DNA of 64,000 nucleotides from Pinus tabuliformis (lineage: Eukaryota; Streptophyta; Pinopsida; Pinales; Pinaceae). The stretch covers positions 689,698,420 through 689,762,419 of the forward strand of contig CM062813.1 in assembly GCA_031772625.1 (NCBI GenBank). Direction: 5' to 3'. Shown here piece after piece: positions 21,400 through 31,400 of this stretch; within the stretch, counting starts at the first letter, position 1, and every line of letters starts with the position of its first letter. A model generated the notes under the pieces. It was not told the DNA's origin. It did not search any database and saw nothing but the letters and a program-made list of their open reading frames with translations. The translations under genes and the position numbers were made by a program.

Positions 21400-22832
21400 T
21401 TGGATTCATAGTTTGGGGTTTCTTGACTTGGAAGTTCATGGCAAAACTATCCAAGCATTGGTGGACACAGATGCCACACACAACTTCATGATGATAATAT
21501 TAGCAAAATAAGTTGGAGTGTAGATTATTCCATCTAATGTGGAAGTCAAGGTAGTGAATTCGAAGGCTAAGGTGTCGGGGTTGGTAGATGAAGTGCCAAT
21601 TCGAATTGGAGACTGGCAGGGTCGATTGGACTTCATGGTGATGGAGATGAACGACTTTGACATGATATTGGGGCAAGATTTTCTAAAGGGAAATAAGGCA
21701 ATTATTGTCCCCTTTTGCGATGAGATTATGTTGATTGGAGGCTCACAAACTTGGACTTTTCCTACTCATAAGCAAAGGAAGGAAGTTCAGGTGCAACATG
21801 TTTCTGCACTAAGCTTGGAGAAGCTATGCAGGGAGTCAGATGTGGAGACATATGTGACAGTCATCAGGGAGGTTGATAGCGATGATGGAGTGGGGATGCC
21901 TGTTCTAACTAAGATTTCTGATGTATTGGACAAATATGCAGATTTGATGCTCGATGAGCTACCTAAAACACTTCCACCAAGGCGTGCAGTGGACCATAGC
22001 ATTGAGCTAGAGTCAGGGAAGCAACCTCCGACAAAAGCTCCTTATCGATTATTAAGACTGGAGTTGGAGGAATTGAAATGGAAGTTGAAGGAATTAACTG
22101 ATGCAGGTTTGATAATACCTTCAAAGTCCCCATATGGAGCTCCAGTATTTTTCCAATGAAAGAAGGATACGAATGAGCTATGGATGTGTTGTGATTATTG
22201 TGCTCTCAACAAGCAAACGATAAAGAACAGGGATCCCTTGCCATTCGCTGCAGATTGCTTCAACAAGCTTGCGAAGGGCCGAGTGTTTCCGAAGTTAGAC
22301 TTGAGGCATGGATATTATCAGGTGCGAATAGCGGAAGGAGATGAGAGGAAAACTACGATTGTGACAAGGTATGGAAGTTTTGAGTTACTTGTTATGTCTT
22401 TCGGGTTGTGCAACGCTCTTGCCACATTTTTCACTTTGATGAACGATGCATTACGTCCATATTTGGATTCGTTCGTAGTAATATACTTGGATGATATCGT
22501 GATATACAGTGATAACATGGAGGATCATAAGAAACACTTGGCTTTGGTGTTTGAGGTGCTGAAGAAGAATCAATTGTACTTGAAGAAGTCGAAGTGTATG
22601 TTTTCCCAGACCGAGATTCCATTCCTTGGACACATTGTAGGCCAAGGGCACATACGGATGGAGCCGAGCAGAGTGAAGGTAATACAGGATCTGGCCAAAT
22701 CGAAGAATGTCCATGATATGAAGGTGTTTTGGGGAATGACCAACTACCAGCGAAAGTTTGTAGAGGGGTACTCCAAAGTGACATCGTCACTGACATACCT
22801 TTTGAAGAAGGACAAGCGATGGAATTGGATGG
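21400..22832 (+). pseudogene. Gypsy C protease and reverse transcriptase, broken
   Basis: The protease motif reads LVDTDATHNF (about 21458-21487); the family has VDTGATH, so the catalytic triplet glycine is changed to Asp. The later flap/ILG part is MILGQDFL. After stops at about 21509 and 21518 the frame runs open from 21539, through the PYRLL linker, to a TGA at 22157-22159, then continues in the same frame with KKDTNELWMCCDY (RT), KLDLRHGYYQVRI, TRYGSFELLVMSFGL, the catalytic YLDD in VIYLDDIVIYSDN and SKCMFSQTEIPFLGH. It is cut at KRWNW by element D and resumes at 29403. Confidence 0.92.
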
Positions 22833-23394
22833 TGATCCAGGTGGCTCCAGACACGACATAAGTCCAAGAGGACTCAGAAAGGGTCAAAATTCAAAGTGGT
22901 TAGATTGCTCCCAAACAACACCAGATCGAAGTGCTCGTCGCCCTGATTCCAACAGTGTGAATGACACTCAAATCCTAACTCGTATGTGGGAGAAAGATCC
23001 AGTCAGAGTTTTGGTCAAAGTTGGGCTGTGGGCCAGGTTTAAGTGTCCTACAAATTCACCGTCAACCGGTGTGGGAACTTAGCTCGCGAAAGTGGGCGAA
23101 ATTGCTGCCTCTTTAATTTTTCTAATATTCCCTATATTAGACAAAATCGAAAAAATCTATTAACCAAAAAAAATAAAAATATAAAAATATGGGTAGTGGG
23201 CCACCACCCCCGCCACCCACCAATATATTTGAATATATATATAACGAATTGTTAATTAAAAAAATCACCGAAGGGCCATGACCCCTGCTAGCCCCCAACC
23301 AAAACTCCAACCATATATTACATTATATGGGGTGGACGGGTCACCTCCGGTGGACCCGGCCCACACCCCAACCACTATATGTATCGTATGTTAT

Positions 23395-23460
23395 TTATGG
23401 GCCGGCGGGAATTGAACCCACCCGGCCATGTGGCCGGTCCGCTCCACGGGCAGCCCAACC
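23395..23460 (-). other. tRNA 3'-half-like sequence in LTR of D
   Basis: The minus strand reads GGGTGGGTTCAATTCCCGCC, resembling a T-arm with a box B (GGTTCAATTCC), followed by a GC-rich acceptor-like end. The matching place in the other LTR is about 27715-27775. It is too short and incomplete for a tRNA gene and could be an internal Pol III-like motif or an old SINE piece. Confidence 0.35.
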
Positions 23461-23594
23461 AAAACTTAATACATAACCTAAAACTGCCGCACAGTTACCA
23501 AAACAAACCGCCTCCACTTAAAGGGTGAAAACATCAATTAAAACGTGGTTAATGTAACAAACAAACCAACATTAAAATCCACGCTAAAATTATG

Positions 23595-23665
23595 CAACGG
23601 TAGGGCGGGGGGTTCGACCTTGTGACCTCCGCTTGCTTAAGATAGTGCGCCACCGTTACGCCAAC
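23595..23665 (-). other. Box A/box B-like (tRNA-derived) segment in LTR of D
   Basis: The minus strand has GGCGTAACGGTGGCGCACT (box A-like), then about 25 bp, then GGTCACAAGGTCGAACCCC (box B-like), the layout of a SINE head. It is present in both LTRs (second copy about 27909-27980), so it was part of the LTR before insertion. Confidence 0.45.
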
Positions 23666-23839
23666 AAGTTTCGTTGGAAATATTTGCCCACAAAATGCAT
23701 TTAAAGCTTCGTTTTGATTTGCACGGCGGAGGATGAAACACCGAATGGGAGAGCAACAGAACAGAGGCGTGGCAACGCAGAGGGGGGTCCACCCTGGGCA
23801 CGGAAAATGAGGCAGATGCCTAGAATATTCCAGGGAATA

Positions 23840-24230
23840 TTTTCATGCAGATTCTTTGAGGAATCTTTAAGATTCCTTGGGAGGTAAAAATTCTTTTTAT
23901 CAGAATGTAATCAAGTTTACAGTCAATTTTCTCAGATTTTGCAGGGAACACTATGGCGAGGTCAGATTCACCTTTTGAGCAGTAGATTTGCAGATTCCCA
24001 GTGGAGGAGAATCTTCGAGAATCTTGAGGGAATCTTCTAGATTCCTTGGAGGCTGAAATTCGCCAGAGTCAGAATGCAACCAACTTCATACTCATTCTTC
24101 TCAAAATTTCGCAAGGATCTTGATGGCGCAAATAGAATTTTGATTTGAGCAACAGATCTTCAGATGACCCGGAGGAGGGAATCTTTGAGGAATCTAGGGG
24201 GAATCTAAAAGATCCCTGTAGCCCCAGATT
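23840..24230. repeat. Three-module GAATC-rich tandem repeat within LTR of D
   Basis: Three degenerate modules of about 150-165 bp start near 23846, 23994 and 24162. Each begins with CAGAT and contains GAATCTT...AAGATTCC-type inverted pairs and AGATTCCTTGG. The other LTR has the same set near 28163-28530. Confidence 0.65.
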
Positions 24231-25093
24231 TTCACTTTGTCAGAATTCAGAAATTTGACAGTCGATTTTACATTTTTGACGCCACAAATCTGATGGTGTA
24301 ATCAGATTTTCCATTTGATCATTCCATTTTTTGGCCACTTTTCAAAGTCGAGTGTAGGTGTCAGCATTCAATGTGTGAGCAATCATTTCCATGATATTCG
24401 ATGCCACGAGATTGATGGTACAACTAGATCCAACAGTTTATCATCCTCTTCTTTAGATAACTCTTTGATGTGAGGTATATGCAGTGTGATTATGTACTTC
24501 TTTATCTCTTTTCTTGAGATGAATTGTGTTGTATAAATCCCTGTTTGATGTTTGATGTGGGATCTTGTTTTGTTCTTGATGTGAGATGTACTTATTGTCA
24601 TGTTGTTATTGAGATCCCTTTGTCTCCATGTTGACGGGATACTCATGTGTCGCCATGTATGTTTGAGTTGAGATCCCTTTGATGCCATGATTGGTGGGAT
24701 GCTCATTATTATCATACGTGAAATTATGTCATGCTGATAGGAGTCCTTTAGTGAATGAGATTTCTTGCAACAGAACATCTCTTGGAGCCACTCCTGTGTG
24801 AGGGCATATTCCTTGTATGATAGAGGAAACACATGCATGTACATCATCACTCTTTCCAACACTTAATGCAGCGACCTACACCATCTTGACACCGGGGCTC
24901 GGAGATGTAGTCCCCCTTGGACAAACTTCATTATCAACGTCTTGTGTTTTATGTTGCTGATTATTGTAATGTTCCTTCTGCTTTACAACATGAATATATG
25001 TTCCTTTATACTATTTCAAATGCAATTCTAACAACATCATGGAAGTAAAAGATCTTGGTTAAATCCAGGAGTTGAGTCAACTCGGATCAAGTT

Positions 25094-25107
25094 TGGTATC
25101 AGAGCGG
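25094..25107 (+). other. Primer-binding site of D (tRNA-iMet type)
   Basis: TGGTATCAGAGCGG lies four bases after the LTR end; a perfect plant-type initiator Met site. Confidence 0.9.
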
Positions 25108-25140
25108 TCTTCGCGTGGATGTGAATTGCGAGCGTGAACA

Positions 25141-25584
25141 ATGGAATGTGCAATGATGGAGGATGAAAAAGCGATGTACGAGACCATGCTCATAATTTCC
25201 CAAAAGGTGGAAATAATGTATGAAGCTCTACAAAAAGAGACAGAGGAAAAGGAGCGATTGCAGCTTCAGTTGCGAGCCACGGAAGAGGCCCTAGAAGAAC
25301 TGAAGCACAACAGCCAGAGTCTTCAAGCAGAGAACATTGAATTGAAGATGCTTCTACAAGAAGAGAAAGAGGAGAAACATAGTTTGCTACAACAACTACA
25401 AGCTAAGGATGAGGCCTTGGAAAAGTTGCAGCGTGACCCATGTGAGGTAAAAAGTAGTTCTCTGACTTCTTGTATGTTTCCCGATGATGATTTCACTGTT
25501 TTTGATCATCATACCACAGGAATTGGCTCCAAACTACTAAAGAGAATGGGGTATGAAGGAAAAGGCTTGGGAATTAATGGCTAA
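25141..25584 (+). pseudogene. Element D ORF, part 1: coiled coil and G-patch
   Basis: It starts with ATG 34 bp after the primer site. Residues ~20-100 form a strongly heptad-like, Glu/Leu/Lys-rich coiled coil (LQLQLRATEEALEEL, LLQQLQAKDEALEKL). Residues ~125-147 read TGIGSKLLKRMGYEGKGLGI, matching the G-patch consensus (G-hh-LL--MGY--G-GLG). It ends at a TAA (25582-25584) that sits where a Gln is expected, and the frame continues with SIVNPIKVEELH. G-patches bind RNA or RNA helicases; in some animal retroviruses one occurs in the protease region. Here no protease motif follows. Inference: this is a gag-like RNA-binding protein. I do not recognise a named family. Confidence 0.7.
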
Positions 25585-25733
25585 AGCATTGTCAACCCCA
25601 TCAAAGTAGAGGAATTACACATCAGGCAGGACTTGGGTACGTCAGGAAAGAAGTTGGGGAATCCACCAAGATAACGAGCGAACCACCAACAACAGATGAT
25701 GAGAGGTCCTCATTAGTTCTTTCCAAATCGACA

Positions 25734-26003
25734 GTGGAGGTAAAAGATGTTGATTTCTCATCAATTTCATCTTCACATAGTATGATTTCTATTGGAAATG
25801 TGGAGATACCAATTACAGGGACAAACATGAGGGTCCTTACTAGGATGAGGTACAAGGAAGAAGAAGAACTTGGTGTTAATAGCCAAGGAATTACTCATCC
25901 ATTGGAGGTTGTGCAGAGACCTCGATTTGTAGGGTTGAGATACACCGAAGGAGGATGCTCGAAGGTGTCAGATGCAGTTCTGAGACATCGTCGAAATCAT
26001 TGA
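25734..26003 (+). pseudogene. Element D ORF, part 2: second G-patch-like stretch
   Basis: An 89-codon open piece in another frame than part 1. Its middle carries MRYKEEEELGVNSQGITHPL, then EVVQRPRFVGLRYTEG, which parallels the G-patch tail in part 1 (GLGINGQSIVNPIKV). It is probably an imperfect duplication of the motif within the same protein. It ends at the TGA at 26001-26003; frame changes lie on both sides. Confidence 0.5.
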
Positions 26004-26200
26004 GGAAAGAGAATGATGGGAACACATCACCATCATCCCATGACAGTGCCCATTGCAGGGAAAGAGTTTAGGCAAGCTATCATCGCCGTAATTACACCAG
26101 AGATAGTAGGGAAAGGTATAACAAGTCTCAATATTTGAATGTTAATTTCGATTACAATCACATTGTTAATGATGAATGTAAAACATGGCATCAAAAAAAA

Positions 26201-26242
26201 TGTAATTTTTGTGGATTACATAACCATAATTTTGTTGAGTGC
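26201..26242 (+). pseudogene. Element D ORF, zinc knuckle 1
   Basis: The frame reads CNFCGLHNHNFVEC, an exact CX2CX4HX4C retroviral-type zinc knuckle, followed by TAG. Such knuckles bind RNA in gag proteins. It is too short for a separate frame but exact in spacing. Confidence 0.7.
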
Positions 26243-26336
26243 TAGAAAATAATAGCAACACACAAAAGGAGGAGGCATGAAAGACCCTCTCAACAATAGG
26301 AAAAGAAGAAGGTAAAGCTAGAGGAAAAAGACCTAT

Positions 26337-26378
26337 TGTAGTCATTGCAACAGAAGTGGTCATCAAAGTGCCACGTGT
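26337..26378 (+). pseudogene. Element D ORF, zinc knuckle 2
   Basis: CSHCNRSGHQSATC, again CX2CX4HX4C, in a different frame from knuckle 1 and preceded by a Lys/Arg-rich stretch. WRLHPK and a stop follow. Two knuckles about 95 bp apart fit the C-terminal end of a gag-like protein. Confidence 0.7.
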
Positions 26379-26568
26379 TGGAGGCTCCATCCAAAGTAGC
26401 GCCTTAAAGAAAAAGCATCAATGCATGAAATAGTTGAAAAAGTCATTTGACAAGAAAAACCACCATAGGGGGATGACCCATTCACATCGATAAGTGAAAA
26501 ATGGTTTCTAGATATGTTAGCTTGTCATGGTCGTGCTTTTGTAAATAATTTGTTGCATTTTAAAATGT

Positions 26569-26785
26569 AAAAGTGATGATGTCTTTTCCATCACTTGTTA
26601 AGCAACAATGATGTCTGGTCTTATTTTGTGATGCATTTTAAACTGTGAAAGTGATGTTGTGTTTCCATCACTTGTTAAAGAAACAATAGTGTTTGGCCTT
26701 ATTTTTGTAAATCATGTGTTGTAGTGATGATGTGTTTTCCATCACTTGTTGAAGCAACAATGATATTTTGGCCTTGTTTTCATAG
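26569..26785. repeat. Three-copy repeat with small stem-loops near the 3' end of D
   Basis: Units begin near 26571, 26648 and 26722. Each contains AGTGATG...CATCACTTGTT, an 8 bp stem around a 7-10 base loop, followed by AAGCAACAATG and GGCCTTATTTT-like sequence. It lies between the ORF and the polypurine tract. Confidence 0.75.
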
Positions 26786-27060
26786 CTGGGGTATTGTTTC
26801 CATTTTGATGTAAACTTGACCACCGAGTATGTGTTATAAACTCGTGGCAAGTATGGGATGCTTGATGTAAGTCAAGCATGTAATTTGCAAAACAATGTAC
26901 TACAGGTTTGCAGAGGTTGTAGGTGTCAGCTCATTGCTTATGGCTCCGAAGGACAAAGGTGAAGGAGAAGGAAGGGTGACTTATCAGATACTTGTAAGTG
27001 CAGATAAGGTACAAAGAAGTGGCAGATTATTTTCATGCTTTTGGAGGACCAAAAGCTCCT

Positions 27061-27073
27061 TAGTGGGGAGGAT
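27061..27073 (+). other. Polypurine tract of D
   Basis: TAGTGGGGAGGAT lies directly before the 3' LTR start (TGATCCAGG at 27074). Confidence 0.8.
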
Positions 27074-27425
27074 TGATCCAGGTGGCTCTAGACACAGGCA
27101 GAAGTCCAAGAGGACTCAAAAAGGGTCAAAATTCAAAGTGGTCAGATTTCTCCCAAACTAGCACCAGATCGAAGTGCTTGTCACCCTGATTCCAATGGTG
27201 TGAACGACACTCAAATCCGAGCTCGTATGAGGGAGAAAGAGCCAGTCAAAGTTTTGGTCAAAGTTGGGTTGTGGGCCAGGTTTAAGTGTCCTACAAATTC
27301 ACCATCAACTGGCGTGGGAACTTAGCTCTCGAAAGCAGGTGAAATTGTTGCCTCTTTAATTTGTCTAATATCCCCTATATTAGACAAAATAAAAAAAATC
27401 TATTATTAACCAAAAATAAAAACAA

Positions 27426-27460
<35 letters not shown>

Positions 27461-27517
27461 GCGGGCCACCACCCCCGCCACCCACCGATCCCCGCCACCC
27501 ACCGATCTATTTGAATA

Positions 27518-27564
<47 letters not shown>

Positions 27565-29397
27565 CGAATTGTTAATTAAAAAATGGTCGACGGGCCATGA
27601 CCCCGCCAACCCCCAACCAAAACCGCAACCATATATTACATTATATGGGGTGGGCAGGCCACCTCCCGTGGACTCGACCCACAGCCCAACCACTATTCAT
27701 AATGTATGTTATTATGGGCTGGCGGGAATTGAACCCGCCCCGCCACGTGGCTGGCCCGCTCCATGGGTGGCCCAACCCAAACTTAATACATAACCCAAAA
27801 CTGCCGCACGGTTACCAAAACAAACTGCCTCCACTTAAAGGGTCAACATACCAATTAAAACACAATTAATGTAACAAACACACCAACATTAAAAGCCACG
27901 CCAAAATTATGCAACGGTAGGGTGGGTGTTCGACCTTGTGATCTCCGCCCACCCAACATAGTGTGCCATCGTTATGCCAATAGGTTTCCTTGGAAATATC
28001 CGCCCACAAAATGCATTTAAACCTTCGTTTTCATTTGCATGACAGAGGACGGAACACCGAATGGGAGAGCGATGGAATAGAGGCGAGGCAGTGCAGAGGT
28101 GGTCCACCTTGGGCATGGAAAATGAGGCAGATGCCCAGAATATTCCAGGGGATAATTTTCATGCAGATTCTTTGAGGAATCTTTAAGATTCCTTGGGAGG
28201 TAAAAATTCTTTTTATCAGAATGTAATCAACTTTACAATCAATTTTCTTAGATTTTCGCAGGGAACGCTATGGCGAGGTCATATTCACCTTTTGAGCAAC
28301 ATATTTGCAGATTCCCAGCGGAGGAGAATCTTGAGGGAATCTTCCAGATTCCTTGGAGGCTGAAATTCACCAGAGTCAGAATGCAGCCAACTTCATACTC
28401 ATTCTTCTCAGAATTTTACAAGGATCTTGATGGCGTAGACAGAATTTTGATCTGAGCAGTAGATATTTAGATGACCTGGAGGAAAGAATCTTTGAGGAAT
28501 CTAGGGGGAATCTAAAAGATTCCTGTATTCCTAGATTTTTACTTTGTCAGAATTCAAAAATTTGACAGTCGATTTTACACTATTCGATGCCACAAATCTG
28601 ATGGTGTCATCAAATTTTCCATTTGACCATTCCATTTTTCGGCCACTTTTCAAAGTCGAGTGCAGGTGTCAGCATTAAATGTGTGAGCAATCATTTCTAT
28701 GATATTTGATGCCATGAGATTAATGGTACAACCAAATCCAGCAGTTTATCATCCTCTTCTTCAGATAAATCTTTGATGTGAGGTATATGCAGTGTGATCA
28801 TGTACTTCTTTATCTCTTTGCTTGAGATGCATTGTGCTGTATAGATCCCTGTTTGATGTTTGATGTGTGATCTTGTTTTGTTCTTGATGTGAGAGGTACT
28901 TCTTGTCATGTTGTTATTGAGATCCCTTTGTCCCCATGTTGACGGGATGCTCATGTGTCACCATGTATGTTTGAGTTGAGATCCCTATGAAGCCATGATT
29001 GGCGGGATGCTCATTATTATCATACATGAAATTATGTCATGCTGATAGGAGTCCTTTAGTGAATGACAATTCCTGTAGCGGAACATATCTTGGAGCCACT
29101 CTTGCGTGAGGGCATATTCCTTGTATGATAGAGAAAACACATGCATGTACATCATCACTCTTTCCAACACTTAATGTAGTGGCCTACACCATCTTGACAC
29201 CAGGGCTTAGAGACGTAGTCCCTCCTGGACAAACTCCGTTATCAGCATCTTCTATTTTATGTTGCTGATTATTGTCATGTTCCTTCTTATTTAGAACATG
29301 CATATATGTTCCTTTATGCTATTTTAAATGCAATTCTAACAACATCACGGAAGTAAAAGATCTTGGTTAAATCCGTGAGTTGAGTCAACTCGGATTA
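27074..29397 (+). repeat. 3' LTR of element D
   Basis: Direct repeat of 22833-25089 with TG start and CGGATTA end (partner CGGATCA). It is longer than its partner mainly through (TG)n at about 27440-27460 and (TA)n at about 27516-27563, which are absent or very short in the 5' copy. Confidence 0.92.
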
Positions 29398-29402
29398 GAC
29401 GG

Positions 29403-29956
29403 AGAAGTGTCGTACAACTTTTGAAGACTTGAAAAAGAGGATGGTTACAACGACGATATTGAAGTTACATGACTTCGAGAGACCGTTTGAGGTACACACA
29501 GATGCTTTAGATTTTGTGATAGGAGGAGTTCTTATGCAGGATGGGCATCTGGTGGCATATGAGAGTCGGAAGTTGTAGGTTAGGGAATGAAGGTATCCGG
29601 TTCATGAAAAGGAGATGATTGCGATTATCCATTGCTTAAAGGTACGAAGACATTACTTGATTGGGAAGCCTTTTATTGTCAAGACTGAAAAAGTTGTAGC
29701 GAGTTATTTTTCATCACAACCGAAGTTGTTAGCGAAGCAAGCTCGTTGGCAAGACTTCTTGGCAGAGTTTGACATGACTATTGAGTACAGACCGAGTAGA
29801 CTCAATGCAGTTGCAGATGCCCTCAACAGGAAGGGACCGTTAGCCGCAGGTGAGGAGGAAGAAGATAGGGCAACATGGAGTAGGATTCGGGTACAAATGA
29901 CTGATGAGATGCAGAATAAGATTCAAGTAAGCATTGAGACTAATACTCAAGCATAG
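29403..29956 (+). pseudogene. Gypsy C RNase H domain
   Basis: It resumes directly after the target duplication of D. FEDLKKRMVTTTILKLHDF, then FEVHTDALDFVIGGVLMQ (the RNase H Asp of a Gypsy-type domain), VHEKEMIAIIHCLK and WQDFLAEFDMTIEYRPS, and finally NAVADALNRKG. A TAG at 29577-29579 and another stop at about 29587 interrupt it. It is joined in life to the RT ending at 22832. Confidence 0.9.
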
Positions 29957-30017
29957 AGCATTGTGAAGTAGGTGAAGGAGGGAAAGACACAAAGGTTTTT
30001 TTATATGAGATGGAATC

Positions 30018-31100
30018 TTGTTCTTTGGGAACCGACTTTACATTTTGAAGTCATCAGGGCTTAGGAGACACCTTTTGAAGGAGTGCCATGATTCTCCACG
30101 GGTTGGCTACCCAAGGCAATGTCGTTCTTTGGCATTGTTGGAGAGAGGGTTCTTTTGGGAGAAGACGCGGGAAGATGTAGAGGAGTATGTACATACATGC
30201 ATTATTTGTCAGCAGGACAAATTAGATAACCAAAGATAAGGAGGATTGTTGCAGCCTTTATCGATTCCAGAGAGACCATGGATGAGTGTTTTGATGGACT
30301 TCATTACTTAGTTACCGCAGGTTCAAGGGTATAATGGGATTATGGTCGTGGTCGATCGTTTTTCCAAGTATGCCGTCTTCATTTTGACGAAGATACCATG
30401 TGGGGCCGAGATGACTGCTGAGTTATTCTTCAAACATGTTGTGAAGTATTGGGGGATGCCATTGAGTATCGTATCGGATCGAGATCTGCAATTTACAGAC
30501 AGATTTTGGACCACTTTGTTCAAGTTGGTTGGGACAGAGTTGTTGCAGAGTTCAAGTTACCATCCGCAGATAGATGGGCATATTGAATAGATTAATGCAC
30601 TGCTAGAGGACTACTTGAGACATTATGTGATGACTGATTAGAAGAATTGGCCTGAACTCTTGGATGTGGCTTAGTTTAGCTACAATATGCAGAAGAGTTC
30701 CACAACTGGGTATAGTCCATTTGAGTTGGTGAATGGACAGATGCTAATTTCTCCACACACCGTATTATCGAGAGGTTTCTTGAGGAGTCCACATGCGAAG
30801 AGATTCATGACAGCATGGGAGGAGACCTTGGAGTTAGCATGGGTGCACTTGCATGAAGCTGCAAGGAGAATGAAGAAATGGGCAGATAAGGATAGACGGG
30901 ATGCACACTTCAGTGTTGGGGATATGGTTTTTCTTAGGATTACCGGGGATCAATTTCAGCCACTGAAAGGGACTACGAGATCTTTGACGAGGAAGTATGA
31001 GGGGCCATTCCAGGTAAAGAAGCGAGTGGGAGAAGTTGCATATGAGTTGGAGCTTCCAAACCACATGCGTTCGAAACATCCTGTGTTCCATATGAGTTAG
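30018..31100 (+). pseudogene. Gypsy C integrase (zinc domain and core)
   Basis: The HHCC zinc domain spans about 30050-30230 and includes LLKECHDSPRVGYP and the Cys pair HTCIICQQDK. The core follows with MDFIT (first Asp, about 30295), VVVDRFSKYAVF, SDRDLQFTDRFW (second Asp) and HPQIDGHIE (Glu). Further on come TGYSPFELVNGQ and VGDMVFLRI, the usual C-terminal landmarks. Stops occur at about 30237, 30309, 30588, 30639 and 30672. The catalytic residues are kept but the frame is dead. Confidence 0.9.
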
Positions 31101-31400
31101 CTCAAGAGATGTCGACTTGATGCACACCATCCAGACAGGATGAAACCACTGAGGGGACCAACCATGATTGTAGATAGACCAAACCTTGTTTTGGAGAAGA
31201 TCATGGATCTTCAGACTACAGGTCTTGGGAGTAACATGCGACGAGAGTTCTTCATTAAATGGAAGAATGCACCGGAGGAGAGTAGCTGGGAGATGGAGGA
31301 TTCACTATGGAGATGGAGGAAGGAGATTGCAGAGTACGATGAGAAGTTGAGAAGAGTAGCTGGATTGCCGAGGACAACAATGACTTCTAGTGGGGGAGGA
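31101..31400 (+). pseudogene. Gypsy C chromodomain and pol C-terminus
   Basis: After HPVFHMS and a stop, the open frame from 31140 contains LVLEKIMDLQTTG...EFFIKWKNAPEESSWEME, the pattern of a chromovirus chromodomain (EKILD, then the YLVKWKG and SWE elements) with weakened aromatic positions. Such domains tether integrase to modified histones. The polypurine tract AGTGGGGGAGGA closes the region next to the 3' LTR. Confidence 0.8.

Larger units (their letters stand above)
22833..25089 (+). repeat. 5' LTR of element D
   Basis: It runs from TGATCCAGGTGGCTC to CTCGGATCA. The minus-strand frame at 24383-24862 and its partner at 28697-29170 are chance frames in both LTRs. The copy lacks the (TG)n and long (TA)n tracts found in the other LTR. 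Confidence 0.92.
22833..29397 (+). mobile_element. LTR retroelement D: long LTRs, no pol, G-patch/zinc-knuckle ORF
   Basis: The LTRs are 22833-25089 and 27074-29397, with TG ends. The primer site TGGTATCAGAGCGG is at 25094-25107 and the polypurine tract TAGTGGGGAGGA ends at 27072. The target duplication is GATGG (22828-22832) and GACGG (29398-29402), one base apart. The host gene C reads through when D is removed (Asn-Trp-Thr-Glu). The 1984 bp interior has no protease, RT, RNase H or integrase, so D must have moved with another element's enzymes. Its only coding sequence is a decayed gag-like protein with a coiled coil, a G-patch and two CCHC knuckles. This is LARD-like in structure, but with an unusual protein. 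Confidence 0.93.

Noticed and set aside
22431..22859. 142-codon minus-strand frame
   Set aside because: It is the antisense shadow of the Gypsy C reverse transcriptase.
24383..24862. 159-codon minus-strand frame
   Set aside because: It lies in the LTR of D, is broken in the second LTR (28697-29170), and has no recognisable domain.
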